Positions 13,636 through 23,463 of a DNA stretch of 64,000 nt are shown piece after piece; positions within the stretch are counted from its first letter, which is position 1, and every line of letters begins with the position of its first letter. The notes under the pieces were generated by a model. That model ran no database searches, had not been told where the DNA came from, and worked only from the letters and a program-made list of their open reading frames with translations. Origin of the DNA: Kitasatospora cheerisanensis KCTC 2395 (GTDB lineage: Bacteria; Actinomycetota; Actinomycetes; Streptomycetales; Streptomycetaceae). The stretch is from the NCBI RefSeq assembly GCF_000696185.1, contig NZ_KK853997.1, positions 2,170,761 to 2,234,760 on the forward strand, in the 5' to 3' direction. Made by a program: the position numbers and the translations under genes.

Positions 13636-14621
13636 TCAGGAGGACTTCTCGGAGTCCTTGGCGTCCTCGACGGCCGCCGCGTCCTTCGGCGCCTTGGCCG
13701 ACGCGTCCTTCGGCGCACCGCCCGCAGGGGCGTCCTTCGGGGCGTCGCCGGCGGGGCCTCCGCCGCCGCGGCCGCCTCGGCGCGCTCGCGGGTGGCCTGC
13801 GGGTCGATCTCGTCCGGGTCCTCGCGGCCGGGGCGCAGCCGGGCCGAGAGCACCAGGTAGACCACGGCGCCGATGAAGACGGCGATCGCCACCCAGTCGT
13901 TCAGCCGCAGGCCGAAGAAGCGGTGCGCCTCGTCGATGCGCAGCCACTCGGTCCAGAACCGGCCGACCGTGTAGGCGGCGACGTAGAGCGCGAAGGCGCG
14001 GCCGTGGCCGAGGGTGAAGCGCTTGTCGGCCCAGATCACCAGGAGTGCGACCAGCACGCACCAGATCGACTCGTACAGGAAGGTCGGGTGGTAGATCCCG
14101 CTGACGACCTCGCCGTTCGGCAGGGTCTTGTCGATCTTCAGGCCCCAGGGCAGGGTGGTCGGCCGGCCGTACAGCTCCTGGTTGAACCAGTTGCCCCAGC
14201 GGCCGCAGGCCTGGGCGAGGGCGATGCCGGGGGCGAGCGCGTCGGCCCAGGCGGGCAGCGGGACGCCGCGGCGGCGGGCGCCGATCCAGGCGCCGACCGC
14301 GCCGAACGCGATGGCGCCCCAGATGCCGAGGCCGCCCTCCCAGATCTTCAGCGCGTCGAGCGGGTGCTTGCCCTCGCCGAAGTACAGCTGGTTGTCGGTG
14401 ATGACGTGGTAGAGCCGGCCGCCGACCAGGCCGAACGGCACCGCCCAGACCGCGATGTCGCCGACGGTGTGGCGGCCGCCGCCGCGGGCGACCCAGCGCC
14501 GGCTGCCGAGCCACACGGCCACGACGACACCGATGATGATGCAGAACGCGTAGGCGCGCAGCGGGATGGGTCCCAGGTGGAGGACGCCCCGCGACGGGCT
14601 CGGAATGTATGCGAGATCCAT
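13636..14621 (-). pseudogene. lgt: Prolipoprotein diacylglyceryl transferase, frameshifted near its 3' end (probable sequence error)
   Basis: Lgt moves diacylglycerol from phosphatidylglycerol onto the lipobox cysteine of prolipoproteins in the membrane. The signature GRWGNWFNQELYG (140-152), the GLVGGRLYHVITD region and GGLGIWGAI are intact, with about seven membrane segments. After residue about 288 the frame runs into Arg/Pro-rich sequence unlike Lgt and continues to 13446. One extra base near 13747-13757 restores an acidic tail with repeated GDAPKDA/APKDA units ending in DAKDSEKSS at 13636, just before a strong terminator. The catalytic core is unaffected, so the enzyme would work even if the shift is real. 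Start ATG 14621 with GAGGG upstream. Corrected length 328. Confidence 0.88.
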
Positions 14622-14700
14622 GGCACCCTCGACGCTACCGTGTCCCGCCCGTCGCACCGGCACCGGAGCGGGTCACGGAAGCGTCACTCCTCCCGGCGGG

Positions 14701-15558
14701 TCAGGGCGAGGGCGGGTTGTTGGTCTCGGCCGCGGTCGAGGTCGGCGCCGGGCTCTGCCCGTGCGAGCCGGGGGTGCCCAGCTGCTTGCCCTGGTTGGCC
14801 TCGTCGACCCACTTCACCAGGTTCTCCGGGCTGATCTGCTCGTCGCCCTTCTTCGGGTAGATCGGCGTGCCGTTGAGCAGCACCGTCGGCGTCGACTTGA
14901 AGCTCGACTTGTCGAAGTCCTGCTGCACGGCGGAGACCCAGCCGGCGAAGGTGTTGGAGTTGACGCAGGACTGGAACTCGGCGTTGTCCAGGCCCGGCAC
15001 CTGCTTGCCGAGGTCGATCAGGGCCTGCTTGTTGCCGAAGGTGTCGGCGGTCTCGTCGGGCTGGTTGCGGTACAGCACGTCGTGGAAGTCCCGGAAGTGC
15101 CCGGCGTTCTGCGCGCAGCCGAGGGCGTTGGCGCCGTACTTGGAGCCGCTGCCGCCCAGCGAGCGGTCGATGAACGAGACGATGTGGTAGTTGACGAAGA
15201 CCTTGCCGGCGTCCTCCAGCTGGTCGACGGTCGGCGAGAAGGTGCGCTCGAAGATGCCGCAGGCCGGGCAGCGCGGGTCCTCGTACACGGTGAGGGTGGA
15301 CGGGGCGTCGGGGGCGCCGACCGGGATGATCAGGTTCTTGTCGCCGATGGTGCCGGCGGGGGCGGCGGTCGGGGTCTCCGGCTTGGAGCGCTGGTTCTGC
15401 ACCACCACGCCGACCACCACGGCGGCGGCGATCACCGCGAGCACCGCGCCGCCGACCACCAGTTTCTTGTTCCGCCTCGACCGGGCCTCCTGCTCGGCCC
15501 GTTCCTCCAGCATCCGCTCACGGGCGCTGCGCTTGCCTTCTCGGTTCTTGTCGCTCAT
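14701..15558 (-). CDS. Membrane-anchored DsbA-like thioredoxin-fold protein
   Basis: A 285-residue protein with a basic N-terminal cytoplasmic segment, one membrane segment (about 32-53, LVVGGAVLAVIAAAVVVGVVV) and an extracytoplasmic thioredoxin fold. The active site is CPAC (87-90) in VYEDPRCPACGIFE, with the cis-Pro region FKSTPTVLLNGTPIY near 235, and two further Cys (ALGCAQ and FQSCV). This is the actinobacterial DsbA/MtbDsb-like type expected to form or reshuffle disulfides in exported proteins. It follows the MauE-like gene closely in the same direction, which suggests a redox pair. The start is uncertain: ATG at 15558, ATG at 15573 and GTG at 15597 are all in frame and none has a strong ribosome-binding site. 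Confidence 0.88.
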   Translation of the reverse strand: MSDKNREGKRSARERMLEERAEQEARSRRNKKLVVGGAVLAVIAAAVVVGVVVQNQRSKPETPTAAPAGTIGDKNLIIPVGAPDAPSTLTVYEDPRCPACGIFERTFSPTVDQLEDAGKVFVNYHIVSFIDRSLGGSGSKYGANALGCAQNAGHFRDFHDVLYRNQPDETADTFGNKQALIDLGKQVPGLDNAEFQSCVNSNTFAGWVSAVQQDFDKSSFKSTPTVLLNGTPIYPKKGDEQISPENLVKWVDEANQGKQLGTPGSHGQSPAPTSTAAETNNPPSP

Positions 15559-15627
15559 GAGGTGCTCTGCCATGGTCGGGGTCGGTTCTCTCTTCACTAC
15601 GGGGGTGGGCGGCCCGGCGGGGCCGCG

Positions 15628-16140
15628 TCAGGCGGCCAGCCAGGCGTCCGCCGAGAGCTTGGTGCGGGGGCGGTAGATCAGCCACGCCGACATCAGCAGG
15701 AACCCGGTGTCGCGGAGGATCTCCTGCAGGTAGGTGGTCTGCGACTCGTCGACCGTGCCGCCGCCGCCGAAGCAGCCGCAGTCGATCGAGATGCCGCGGG
15801 CCCACGCGGAGGAGATGCCGGCGATGAACACCAGCAGCAGCGCCGCGGAGATCACCGCGACCACCCGGGTGCCCAGGCCGAGCACCAGCAGGACGGCCAG
15901 CGCCAGTTCGAGGAACGGCAGCCCCCAGCCGACCGGCTTCACCAGCGACTCCGGCAGGATCTCGTAGGCCCGGACGGCCTGCGCCGCCTCGGCCGGGTCG
16001 GAGACCTTCGCCAAGCCCGCCCAGCCCCACACCACGGCCAGGCCCAGTCGCACCGCCAGCCCGAACCACTCGGCCGCCGGACCGTCCACCGCCCGGCGAA
16101 ACCCGCTCACCCGGCCGTGTTCGGCCTGCTGACTGGCCAT
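15628..16140 (-). CDS. MauE/DoxX-like redox-associated membrane protein
   Basis: A 170-residue protein with four predicted membrane segments in the order typical of MauE/DoxX proteins: AVRLGLAVVWGWAGLAKVSDP first, then LPFLELALAVLLVLGLG, VVAVISAALLLVFIAGI and a C-terminal segment. Between the third and fourth is CGCFGG (121-126), the conserved cysteine pair of MauE-like proteins thought to exchange electrons with thioredoxin-fold partners. The next gene downstream encodes exactly such a partner, so I infer a membrane redox module. Start ATG 16140 with GAGGGGG upstream; an upstream in-frame ATG at 16212 adds an unlikely N-terminus. Confidence 0.85.
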   Translation of the reverse strand: MASQQAEHGRVSGFRRAVDGPAAEWFGLAVRLGLAVVWGWAGLAKVSDPAEAAQAVRAYEILPESLVKPVGWGLPFLELALAVLLVLGLGTRVVAVISAALLLVFIAGISSAWARGISIDCGCFGGGGTVDESQTTYLQEILRDTGFLLMSAWLIYRPRTKLSADAWLAA

Positions 16141-16269
16141 CAGTTCCCCCTCGGGCGCGTGCCACCGTTTTCTGCCTGATGAACCGTAGGGGATGCCGGG
16201 CGGTTCCTCCACATTGGCGAGTTAAGCCGTTTGAGCGACACTATGCGGTCATACGTCCGATTTCTCGAA

Positions 16270-16440
16270 TCATCGTCCCGGCTCGTTGCAGGCCGTCCCC
16301 GACTGCTGGCACACCACCGCCTGCTCGGCGCCCCGCCGGGCCAACTCCCGTTCCACGCCTCCGCTTCCGACCAGCGCCGCGGCCAGCGCCAGGCCGGCCG
16401 CCAGTGCCCGCAGCAGCACCGCCCTCTGGACCCGGGCCAT
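16270..16440 (-). CDS. Small secreted or membrane peptide (56 residues)
   Basis: A 56-codon frame that starts at ATG 16440 with AAAGGA about 8 nt upstream, a good actinomycete ribosome-binding site. The product has a basic start (MARVQRAVLLRA), a hydrophobic stretch of Ala/Leu/Val (about 11-25) ending near SGGVERELARR, and a short hydrophilic end with two Cys (VVCQQSGTACNEPGR). It could be a signal peptide with a small exported peptide, or a single-pass membrane peptide. It lies between the trpA terminator and the MauE-like gene. No family recognised. Confidence 0.6.
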   Translation of the reverse strand: MARVQRAVLLRALAAGLALAAALVGSGGVERELARRGAEQAVVCQQSGTACNEPGR

Positions 16441-16549
16441 CCGTACGTCCTTTCGCCGACGAACCGTCAGGGGGTTCAACGTCCGGGGCCGCGGCGGGAA
16501 CACCGACCGGCCCGAACAGTTCACCCGATCAGGTGGTACCCGGAAACGC

Positions 16550-16593
16550 CGGAGGGCCGCCCGGGGAACAGGAGTTCCCCGGGCGGCCCTCCG
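16550..16593 (-). terminator. Very strong terminator of the trp operon
   Basis: A perfect 20-bp stem: CGGAGGGCCGCCCGGGGAAC (16550-16569) with its exact complement at 16574-16593 and a 4-nt AGGA loop. It lies 12 bp beyond the trpA stop. Confidence 0.92.
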
Positions 16594-16604
16594 CCCCGCG
16601 GGTG

Positions 16605-17414
16605 CTACGTGCGGCGCACGCCCGCGGCCAGGTCGGCGGCCAGCTCCCGGACGGCGGCCACGCCGGCGTCCTGGTCGGCGGCGTCCAGCAGGCGCTTGAC
16701 GAACGCGGAGCCGACGATCACGCCGTCCGCGAAGGCGGCGACCTCGGCGGCCTGGTCGGCGTTGGAGACGCCCAGGCCGACGCAGACCGGCAGCGGGGTG
16801 GTGGCCCGGGTGCGGGCCACCAGGTCCTCGGCCAGGTTGCCGACGGCGGCGCGGGTGCCGGTGACGCCCATCACGGCGGCGGCGTAGACGAAGCCGGAGC
16901 CGGCCGCGGTGACCTCGGCCAGCCGGGCGTCCTGGGAGGACGGGGCGACCACGAACACGGTGTCCAGCCCGTGCTCCGCGGCGGCCTTGCGCCACTCCGC
17001 GGACTCCTCGACCGGCAGGTCCGGCAGGATGCAGCCCGCTCCCCCGGCCGCGGCCAGGTCGGCGGCGAACCGGGCGACGCCGTAGCGGTCGACCGGGTTC
17101 CAGTACGTCATCACCAGGACCGGGACGGCCGGGTGGGCGGCCGCGACCTCGGCGACGGTGCGCAGCACGTCCTTGATCTTCACGCCGCCGCGCAGCGCGA
17201 TGTCGTCGGCGGTCTGGATGACCGCGCCGTCCAGCACCGGGTCGGAGTGCGGCAGGCCGACCTCGACGGCGTCGCAGCCGCCCTCGATCAGCGCGTTGAT
17301 CGCGGCGATGCCGCCGTCGACGGTCGGGAAGCCGGCCGGCAGGTAGCCGATCAGGGCCGCGCGGCCCTCGTCCTTGGCGGCGGCGAGGGCGGTGGTGAGC
17401 TTGGTGTCGGCCAT
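16605..17414 (-). CDS. trpA: Tryptophan synthase alpha chain
   Basis: A 269-residue TIM-barrel subunit that cleaves indole-3-glycerol phosphate to indole and glyceraldehyde 3-phosphate, passing indole through a tunnel to TrpB. The catalytic acid/base pair is visible: Glu51 in CDAVEVGLPHSDP and Asp62 in VLDGAV. The phosphate-binding end includes CVGLGVSNADQA and ADGVIVGSAFVKR. Length and motif spacing are normal. It is the last gene of the trpC-trpM-trpB-trpA group, two bases after trpB, and is followed by a very strong terminator. Confidence 0.97.
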   Translation of the reverse strand: MADTKLTTALAAAKDEGRAALIGYLPAGFPTVDGGIAAINALIEGGCDAVEVGLPHSDPVLDGAVIQTADDIALRGGVKIKDVLRTVAEVAAAHPAVPVLVMTYWNPVDRYGVARFAADLAAAGGAGCILPDLPVEESAEWRKAAAEHGLDTVFVVAPSSQDARLAEVTAAGSGFVYAAAVMGVTGTRAAVGNLAEDLVARTRATTPLPVCVGLGVSNADQAAEVAAFADGVIVGSAFVKRLLDAADQDAGVAAVRELAADLAAGVRRT

Positions 17415-17416
17415 GG

Positions 17417-18649
<1,233 letters not shown>

Positions 18650-18705
18650 GACTCGTCCTCGAAGTGGGAGTTGACGGCGTGAAAGGTGGAACGGGCGGCG
18701 GGTGC

Positions 18706-18855
18706 TCAGCCGCGGGTTCCGCGCCATCGGCGTCCGGGGACCTGTCCGGGCTCGCAGCCGATCACGTACCGCACCCGCCGCCCCAGCGCCCGGCGTGCGG
18801 GCGCGCGGCAGCCGCGCGGGCGGCAGCCGGGGGCGAGGCGGGTGGCGATCGACAT
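18706..18855 (-). CDS. trpM: TrpM-like small protein between trpC and trpB
   Basis: A 49-residue basic protein, too short for most gene finders. It starts at ATG 18855, 10 nt after the trpC stop, and ends at TGA 18706. The sequence is rich in Arg and Cys: [18 protein letters not shown], then [19 protein letters not shown]. From memory this matches the small protein encoded at the same place in the S. coelicolor trpC-trpB interval, named TrpM and reported to modulate tryptophan supply and differentiation. The location and motif both agree; the biochemical role is unclear. Three Cys in CRPRGC and GCEPGQ could bind metal or form disulfides. Confidence 0.8.
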   Translation of the reverse strand: MSIATRLAPGCRPRGCRAPARRALGRRVRYVIGCEPGQVPGRRWRGTRG

Positions 18856-18864
18856 GGCGGCGGG

Positions 18865-19677
18865 TCAGCCCCGTCCGTTGTTGCGCAGCGCCGGGTGGGC
18901 GCCGGCGGCGACCAGGTCGGCGACCGCGGTGCGCGGGTCGCGGCCGGTCACCAGGGACTCGCCGACCAGCACCGCGTCGGCGCCCTGGTTGGCGTAGGTG
19001 ATCAGGTCGTGCGGGCCGCGGACCCCGGACTCGGCGACCTTGACGATGTGCGCCGGGATGGCGTCCACCACGTTGCCGAAGGTGTTCCGGTCGACCTCGA
19101 GGGTCTTCAGGTTGCGGGCGTTGACGCCGATGATCTTCGCGCCGGCGTCCACCGCACGGGCGATCTCCTCCTCGTCGTGCACCTCGACCAGCGGGGTCAG
19201 CCCGATCGACTCGGCCCGCTCGATGAGCGAGACCAGGGCCGGCTGCTCCAGCGCGGCGACGATCAGCAGCGCCAGGTCCGCGCCGTGCGCGCGGGCCTCC
19301 CACAGCTGGTAGGCGGTGACGATGAAGTCCTTGCGGAGGATCGGGGTGGCGACCGCGGCGCGCACCGCGTCGAGGTCGGCCAGCGAGCCGCCGAAGCGGC
19401 GCTGCTCGGTGAGCACGCTGATCGCGGCGGCCCCGCCCGCCGCGTAGTCGACCGCCAGCGCGGCCGGGTCGGCGATCGCCGCGAGCGCGCCCTTGGACGG
19501 GCTGGAGCGCTTGACCTCGCAGATCACCCGGACGCCGTCGCCGCGCAGGGCGGCCACGCCGTCCTTCGCCTCGGGCGCCTTCGCCGCGAGCTCCTTGAGC
19601 TCGTCCAGGGAGGTCCGGGCCTGTCGCTCGGCAAGGTCCTGCCGGACCCCGTCGATGATCTCGTCGAGCACAGTCAC
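18865..19677 (-). CDS. trpC: Indole-3-glycerol phosphate synthase
   Basis: A 270-residue TIM barrel converting CdRP to indole-3-glycerol phosphate. Catalytic positions are recognisable: Glu54 and Lys56 in [13 protein letters not shown], the second lysine in PILRKDFIV, and Glu/Asn in [15 protein letters not shown], with VAESGV near the phosphate site. It is monofunctional; in these bacteria the PRA isomerase step is done by PriA in the his operon of this window. The GTG at 19677 has GGGGGC upstream and overlaps the stop of a short upstream frame (GTGA). First gene of the trpC-trpM-trpB-trpA unit. Confidence 0.96.
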   Translation of the reverse strand: MTVLDEIIDGVRQDLAERQARTSLDELKELAAKAPEAKDGVAALRGDGVRVICEVKRSSPSKGALAAIADPAALAVDYAAGGAAAISVLTEQRRFGGSLADLDAVRAAVATPILRKDFIVTAYQLWEARAHGADLALLIVAALEQPALVSLIERAESIGLTPLVEVHDEEEIARAVDAGAKIIGVNARNLKTLEVDRNTFGNVVDAIPAHIVKVAESGVRGPHDLITYANQGADAVLVGESLVTGRDPRTAVADLVAAGAHPALRNNGRG

Positions 19678-19739
19678 GCGTGCGCCCCCATCGTGTTTCG
19701 CTGGTGAGGCCGGGGTCGCAGGTGCACAGCCCCGGCCAT
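19674..19739 (-). promoter_or_regulatory. trpC leader: hairpin and possible 21-codon upstream frame
   Basis: GGCCGGGG (19708-19715) and CCCCGGCC (19730-19737) form an 8-bp stem in the trpC 5' region. A frame of 21 codons begins at ATG 19739 and its TGA (19674-19676) overlaps the trpC GTG. It has no Trp codons and no clear ribosome-binding site, so this is not a classical trp attenuator; translational coupling is possible. Confidence 0.35.
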
Positions 19740-19817
19740 TCGATGGTATCGGGCCCGGGGGGCGCACTCCGCATCCGACCGGCGCGCGTCTCGATCGGCG
19801 GACCGCCGGGGGCCCGT

Positions 19818-20264
19818 TCACACCGCCGGCGGGGCCAGCCCGAACCCGCCCGGGAGGTTGCGCAGCACCGAGAACAGCGCCAGCGCCAGCAGCAGGACGA
19901 CGGTCTGCCGGGCGGTCAGCCGGACCCCGGCGGGGCGGCCGCGCACCGCCCGGACCGTCCAGCGCACCCACAGCGCGAGCGCGGTCAGCACCAGCAGCGT
20001 GACCATCAGGTTGTCGTGCGCCGCGGTCAGCAGGTCGCCCCTGCTCAGCGCGTGCACGGAGCGCAGGCCGCCGCAGCCCGGGCAGAACCAGCCGGTCGCC
20101 TCCAGCACCGGGCAGACCGGGTAGTGGCCTGGCGTGTTCGGGTCGACGGCCGCGACGAAGGCGGTGGGCATCGCCACCGCGAGCAGCGCCGCCAGCGGGC
20201 GGACCAGGCGCCGCGGCACGGAGCCGGCGACGGGTTCGGGGGCGGCGGGAGCGTTCACGGGCAC
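19818..20264 (-). CDS. DUF2752-like small membrane protein
   Basis: A 148-residue membrane protein with three or four hydrophobic segments. The centre carries the DUF2752 signature: [28 protein letters not shown] (about 51-78), a short Cys-rich segment followed by a helix with conserved Arg and His. Proteins of this family are widespread in actinobacteria and of unknown function. A second GTG two codons downstream (20258) is an equally good start, as a CAGAAT hexamer sits 7 nt before it, which would give a leaderless message. It lies between trpC and trpE with two other small membrane genes. Confidence 0.75.
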   Translation of the reverse strand: MPVNAPAAPEPVAGSVPRRLVRPLAALLAVAMPTAFVAAVDPNTPGHYPVCPVLEATGWFCPGCGGLRSVHALSRGDLLTAAHDNLMVTLLVLTALALWVRWTVRAVRGRPAGVRLTARQTVVLLLALALFSVLRNLPGGFGLAPPAV

Positions 20265-20358
20265 GATTCTGCCCCGGTCGCTCCGGGAAATGCCGCAGGC
20301 CCCGGAAACGCCGAACGGCGGGCGCGCCGCCCGCCGTCCGTACCGGTCGTCGCCCGGG

Positions 20359-20607
20359 TCAGGCCGCGGTGACCGCGGCCCGCTCCTCGGAGTGCGCCGG
20401 GGCGAAGTTCTTGCTGGGCTGCTTGCCCATGCCTGCCATCGACATCGCCTTGCCGACGACGCCGCCGATCAGGACGACGGCGAGGCCCGCGATGGTCAGC
20501 ACGACGTTCGGCATGATCATGGCCACGCCGGCCACGCAGAAACCGACGAACGAAATGACCACGCCGGTCCACGCGGCGGGAGTGTGGCCGTGCGCTGCTG
20601 AAGCCAT
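20359..20607 (-). CDS. HGxxPAAW-motif small membrane protein
   Basis: An 82-residue protein with the N-terminal motif HGHTPAAW (about 6-13), then two membrane segments (VVISFVGFCVAGVAMIM and TIAGLAVVLIGGVVGKAM) and a hydrophilic end. HGxxPAAW proteins are small actinomycete membrane proteins of unknown role that are commonly found beside the trp genes. Start ATG 20607 with AAGGAG about 10 nt upstream. The frame is open upstream but unlike the family. Confidence 0.85.
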   Translation of the reverse strand: MASAAHGHTPAAWTGVVISFVGFCVAGVAMIMPNVVLTIAGLAVVLIGGVVGKAMSMAGMGKQPSKNFAPAHSEERAAVTAA

Positions 20608-20740
20608 CTTGATGGTGCTCCTTGTATCTCCGGGGCCCCGGTCGGGCGGTCCTGGGCGACCCTCGACGGGTTGTCGCTGTCCATTGTGCCGGGCCGAACA
20701 CGGCGTTCCCAAGCGGGGGCGTCCGTGGTCCCGCGCACAC

Positions 20741-21337
20741 TCAGCCGGTGGGGTCCTCGCCGCGGTCCAGCGCCTTCCAGAGGTCGGCGGGGCTGTGGCC
20801 GGCCGAGCCGGCCCGGCGGCGGGCGGTCGGGGCGTCGTAGCGGGAGCCCATGGCGGGCCAGTTCCGGCCGAAGCGGACGGTCAGCGCGCCCGCCGCGAGC
20901 AGCAGCAGTCCGCCCGCCAGCGCCACCCACGGCCAGCCGGTCCGGGTGATCTCCTCGGCGTGGCCGCTGGCCAGCCCGAGCTGCCCGGCGGCGACGGCGT
21001 TCAGGGTGGCGGTGTCGGCGCGGCCCAGCAGTGCCCCGGCCACCGTGCCGACGCCCGCCAGCACGGTCAGCAGGCCGACCAGCAGCCGGGCCCGGCCGCG
21101 CACCGCGAACACCGCGACGGCGGCGGCCAGCGAGGCCAGCGCCATGCCGGTCGGCAGGCCGGTCAGCCGGCCGCCGGTGGCGTGCACGGCGATCCGGCCG
21201 CCGGCGGTGCCGGGCGCCACCCCCTCCGCCCAGGTGCGGCCGACGGCGGTCAGCACCAGCACGGCGCCGAGCGCGGTCAGCAGCAGCATCAGCGCGAGGG
21301 TGCCGCGGGACGTGGGGGCAGCGGGGGTCTCACTCAC
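20741..21337 (-). CDS. Trp-region conserved membrane protein (TIGR02234-like)
   Basis: A 198-residue membrane protein with four hydrophobic segments (RGTLALMLLLTALGAVLVL, TGMALASLAAAVAVFAV, LVGLLTVLAGVGTVAGALL and WPWVALAGGLLLLAAGALTV) and a hydrophilic end with YDAPTARRR and ADLWKALDRGEDPTG. It fits the conserved membrane protein found next to trpE in many actinobacteria; no function has been shown. I take the GTG at 21337 (VSETPAAP) as the start. It follows trpE by 56 bp and is probably co-transcribed. Confidence 0.8.
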   Translation of the reverse strand: MSETPAAPTSRGTLALMLLLTALGAVLVLTAVGRTWAEGVAPGTAGGRIAVHATGGRLTGLPTGMALASLAAAVAVFAVRGRARLLVGLLTVLAGVGTVAGALLGRADTATLNAVAAGQLGLASGHAEEITRTGWPWVALAGGLLLLAAGALTVRFGRNWPAMGSRYDAPTARRRAGSAGHSPADLWKALDRGEDPTG

Positions 21338-21393
21338 CCGTCCAGTGTCCCCGACCGTACGGAGCCGGCCGCCACCGCCCCTGGGAAGGCCGG

Positions 21394-22899
21394 TCAGCGC
21401 AGCGTGTTGGCGGCGGCGACGGCCCGCAGCACCGCGGTCGCCTTGTTGCGGCACTCGGTGTCCTCGGCGTGCGGGTCGGAGTCGGCGACCACGCCCGCGC
21501 CGGCCTGGACGTACGCCTTGCCGTCGCGGACCACCGCGGTGCGGATGGCGATCGCGGTGTCCGAGTCGCCGGCGAAGTCCAGGTAGCCGACGCAGCCGCC
21601 GTACAGGCCGCGGCGGGTGGGCTCCAGCTCCTCGATGATCTGCATGGCGCGGGGCTTGGGCGCGCCGGACAGCGTGCCGGCCGGGAAGCAGGCGGTGAGC
21701 ACGTCGAGCGCGCTGCGGCCCTCGGCGACCTTGCCGGTGACGGTGGAGACGATGTGCATGACGTGGCTGTAGCGCTCGATCGTCATGAACTCCACCACCT
21801 CGACGGAGCCGGGCGAGCAGACCCGGCCCAGGTCGTTGCGGCCCAGGTCGACCAGCATCAGGTGCTCGGCCCGCTCCTTGGGGTCGGCGAGCAGTTCGGC
21901 GGCCAGCTCGGCGTCCTCGGTGGGCGTCGCGCCGCGGTGCCGGGTGCCGGCGATCGGGTGCACCATGGCCTCGCCGCCGGCCACCTTGACCAGCGCCTCC
22001 GGGCTGGAGCCGACCACGTCGAAGCCGCCCTCCGCGCCGCCGTCCGGGCCGGGGAAGCGGAACAGGTACATGTACGGGCTGGGGTTGGTGGTGCGCAGCA
22101 CCCGGTAGACGTCCAGCGCCGAGGCCTCGCAGGGGGCCTCGAAGCGCTGCGAGGGGACGACCTGGAAGGCCTCGCCGGCCCGGATCCGCTCCTTCACCAC
22201 CTCGACCGCCTTGCGGTACGGCTCGCCGCCGAACGGCGAGTGCGCGTCCACCTCGGTCGGCGTCCAGGTCGCCAGGCCGGGGTCGACCGGACGGCGCAGG
22301 TCGGCCTCCATGGCGTCCAGCCGGGCCACCGCGTCGGCGTGCGCCTCGTCCACGCCGGTCGCCAGGTCGTTGTGGTTGACGGCGTTGGCGATCAGCAGCA
22401 CGGTGCCGTCGGCGTGGTCGAGCACCGCCAGGTCGGTGGCCAGCAGCAGGGTCAGCTCGGGGAGCTTCAGGTCGTCCGGGGTGAGGTTCGGGAGCTTCTC
22501 CAGGCGGCGGACGATGTCGTAGCCGAGGTAGCCGACCAGGCCGCCGGTGAGCGGCGGCAGGCCGTCGTCGGGGTGCCGGGGGGTGTGCAGGGCGGCCAGC
22601 GTGGCGCGCAGCACCTCCAGCGGGTCGCCGGAGGTGGGGATGCCGACCGGCGGCTCGCCCAGCCAGCGCGCGTCGCCGTCCTGACCGACCGTCAGGACCG
22701 CGCCGGAGCGGACTCCGACGAACGAGTACCGGGCCCAGCTGCGGCCCTGCTCGGCGGACTCCAGCAAGAAGGTGCCGGGCCGCTCCCCGGCCAGGCTGCG
22801 GTACACGCCGATCGGAGTGAGGCCGTCCGCGAGGAGCCGGCGGGTGACGGGAATGACCCGGGTGTCTGCGGCGAGCGTGCGGAAAGCCTCAAGTTCCAT
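21394..22899 (-). CDS. trpE: Anthranilate synthase component I
   Basis: A 501-residue enzyme making anthranilate from chorismate with ammonia supplied by a TrpG subunit (not in this window). The N-terminal tryptophan-feedback motif LLESAE is present ([20 protein letters not shown]). The chorismate site includes [29 protein letters not shown] and [22 protein letters not shown]. Length and motif spacing are normal, and feedback control by tryptophan is likely because LLES is intact. It follows hisI by 42 bp in the same direction, so His and Trp genes may share a transcript. No leader peptide with Trp codons lies before it. Confidence 0.96.
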   Translation of the reverse strand: MELEAFRTLAADTRVIPVTRRLLADGLTPIGVYRSLAGERPGTFLLESAEQGRSWARYSFVGVRSGAVLTVGQDGDARWLGEPPVGIPTSGDPLEVLRATLAALHTPRHPDDGLPPLTGGLVGYLGYDIVRRLEKLPNLTPDDLKLPELTLLLATDLAVLDHADGTVLLIANAVNHNDLATGVDEAHADAVARLDAMEADLRRPVDPGLATWTPTEVDAHSPFGGEPYRKAVEVVKERIRAGEAFQVVPSQRFEAPCEASALDVYRVLRTTNPSPYMYLFRFPGPDGGAEGGFDVVGSSPEALVKVAGGEAMVHPIAGTRHRGATPTEDAELAAELLADPKERAEHLMLVDLGRNDLGRVCSPGSVEVVEFMTIERYSHVMHIVSTVTGKVAEGRSALDVLTACFPAGTLSGAPKPRAMQIIEELEPTRRGLYGGCVGYLDFAGDSDTAIAIRTAVVRDGKAYVQAGAGVVADSDPHAEDTECRNKATAVLRAVAAANTLR

Positions 22900-22941
22900 G
22901 GGGCACCGATCGATTGTGAGGACGGACTGGTCGGGAGAAGG

Positions 22942-23316
22942 CTAGCGGGAGAGCGGCAGGACGTCGGCGTCGAAGCAGGTCCGGTCGCCGGTGTGGCAGG
23001 CCGCGCCGACCTGGTCGACCTTGACCAGCAGGGTGTCGCCGTCGCAGTCCAGCGCGACGTGCTTGACGTGCTGGACGTGGCCGGAGGTGTCGCCCTTCAC
23101 CCAGTACTCGTTGCGGCTGCGGCTCCAGTAGGTGCAGCGGCCGGTGGTCAGGGTGCGGTGCAGCGCCTCGTCGTCCATCCAGCCGAGCATCAGCACCTCG
23201 CCGGTGTCGAACTGCTGGGCGACGGCGGGCAGCAGGCCGTCCGGGGTGCGCTTGAGGCGGGCGGCGATCGCCGGGTCCAGGGCGGTGCTGCCGGGGGCGG
23301 CGGGGTTGGTCGACAT
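22942..23316 (-). CDS. hisI: Phosphoribosyl-AMP cyclohydrolase
   Basis: A 124-residue zinc enzyme opening the adenine ring of PR-AMP in the third step of histidine synthesis. Visible motifs are [33 protein letters not shown], and the metal-binding part [27 protein letters not shown] with its three conserved Cys. It is monofunctional; HisE (pyrophosphohydrolase) is not fused or nearby. The start is either ATG 23316 or ATG 23325, three codons apart. It lies outside the main his operon, just upstream of trpE. Confidence 0.94.
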   Translation of the reverse strand: MSTNPAAPGSTALDPAIAARLKRTPDGLLPAVAQQFDTGEVLMLGWMDDEALHRTLTTGRCTYWSRSRNEYWVKGDTSGHVQHVKHVALDCDGDTLLVKVDQVGAACHTGDRTCFDADVLPLSR

Positions 23317-23463
23317 GCCGTCCATTCTCGCAGGCCGCGCGCCCGCCCCCGGCGGCCGCGTTCGGCATCCGGACGGCGGCCTACCGCCCCGGGCCGCCGG
23401 ACCGGCCGGTAGTTTGACCCCCGACGAAAACCGAAGTGCTTTGCTCGATGGGGGATTTGCCGG

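Noticed and set aside
13446..13636. Extension of the lgt frame to overlap the VIT1-like start (ATGA)
   Set aside because: This tail is Arg/Pro-rich, unlike Lgt, and would read through a strong terminator. The other frame gives a repeated acidic tail and stops just before the terminator.
22900..22941. Possible trpE leader peptide or attenuator
   Set aside because: The gap to hisI is only 42 bp and holds no Trp-rich frame or terminator-like stem.
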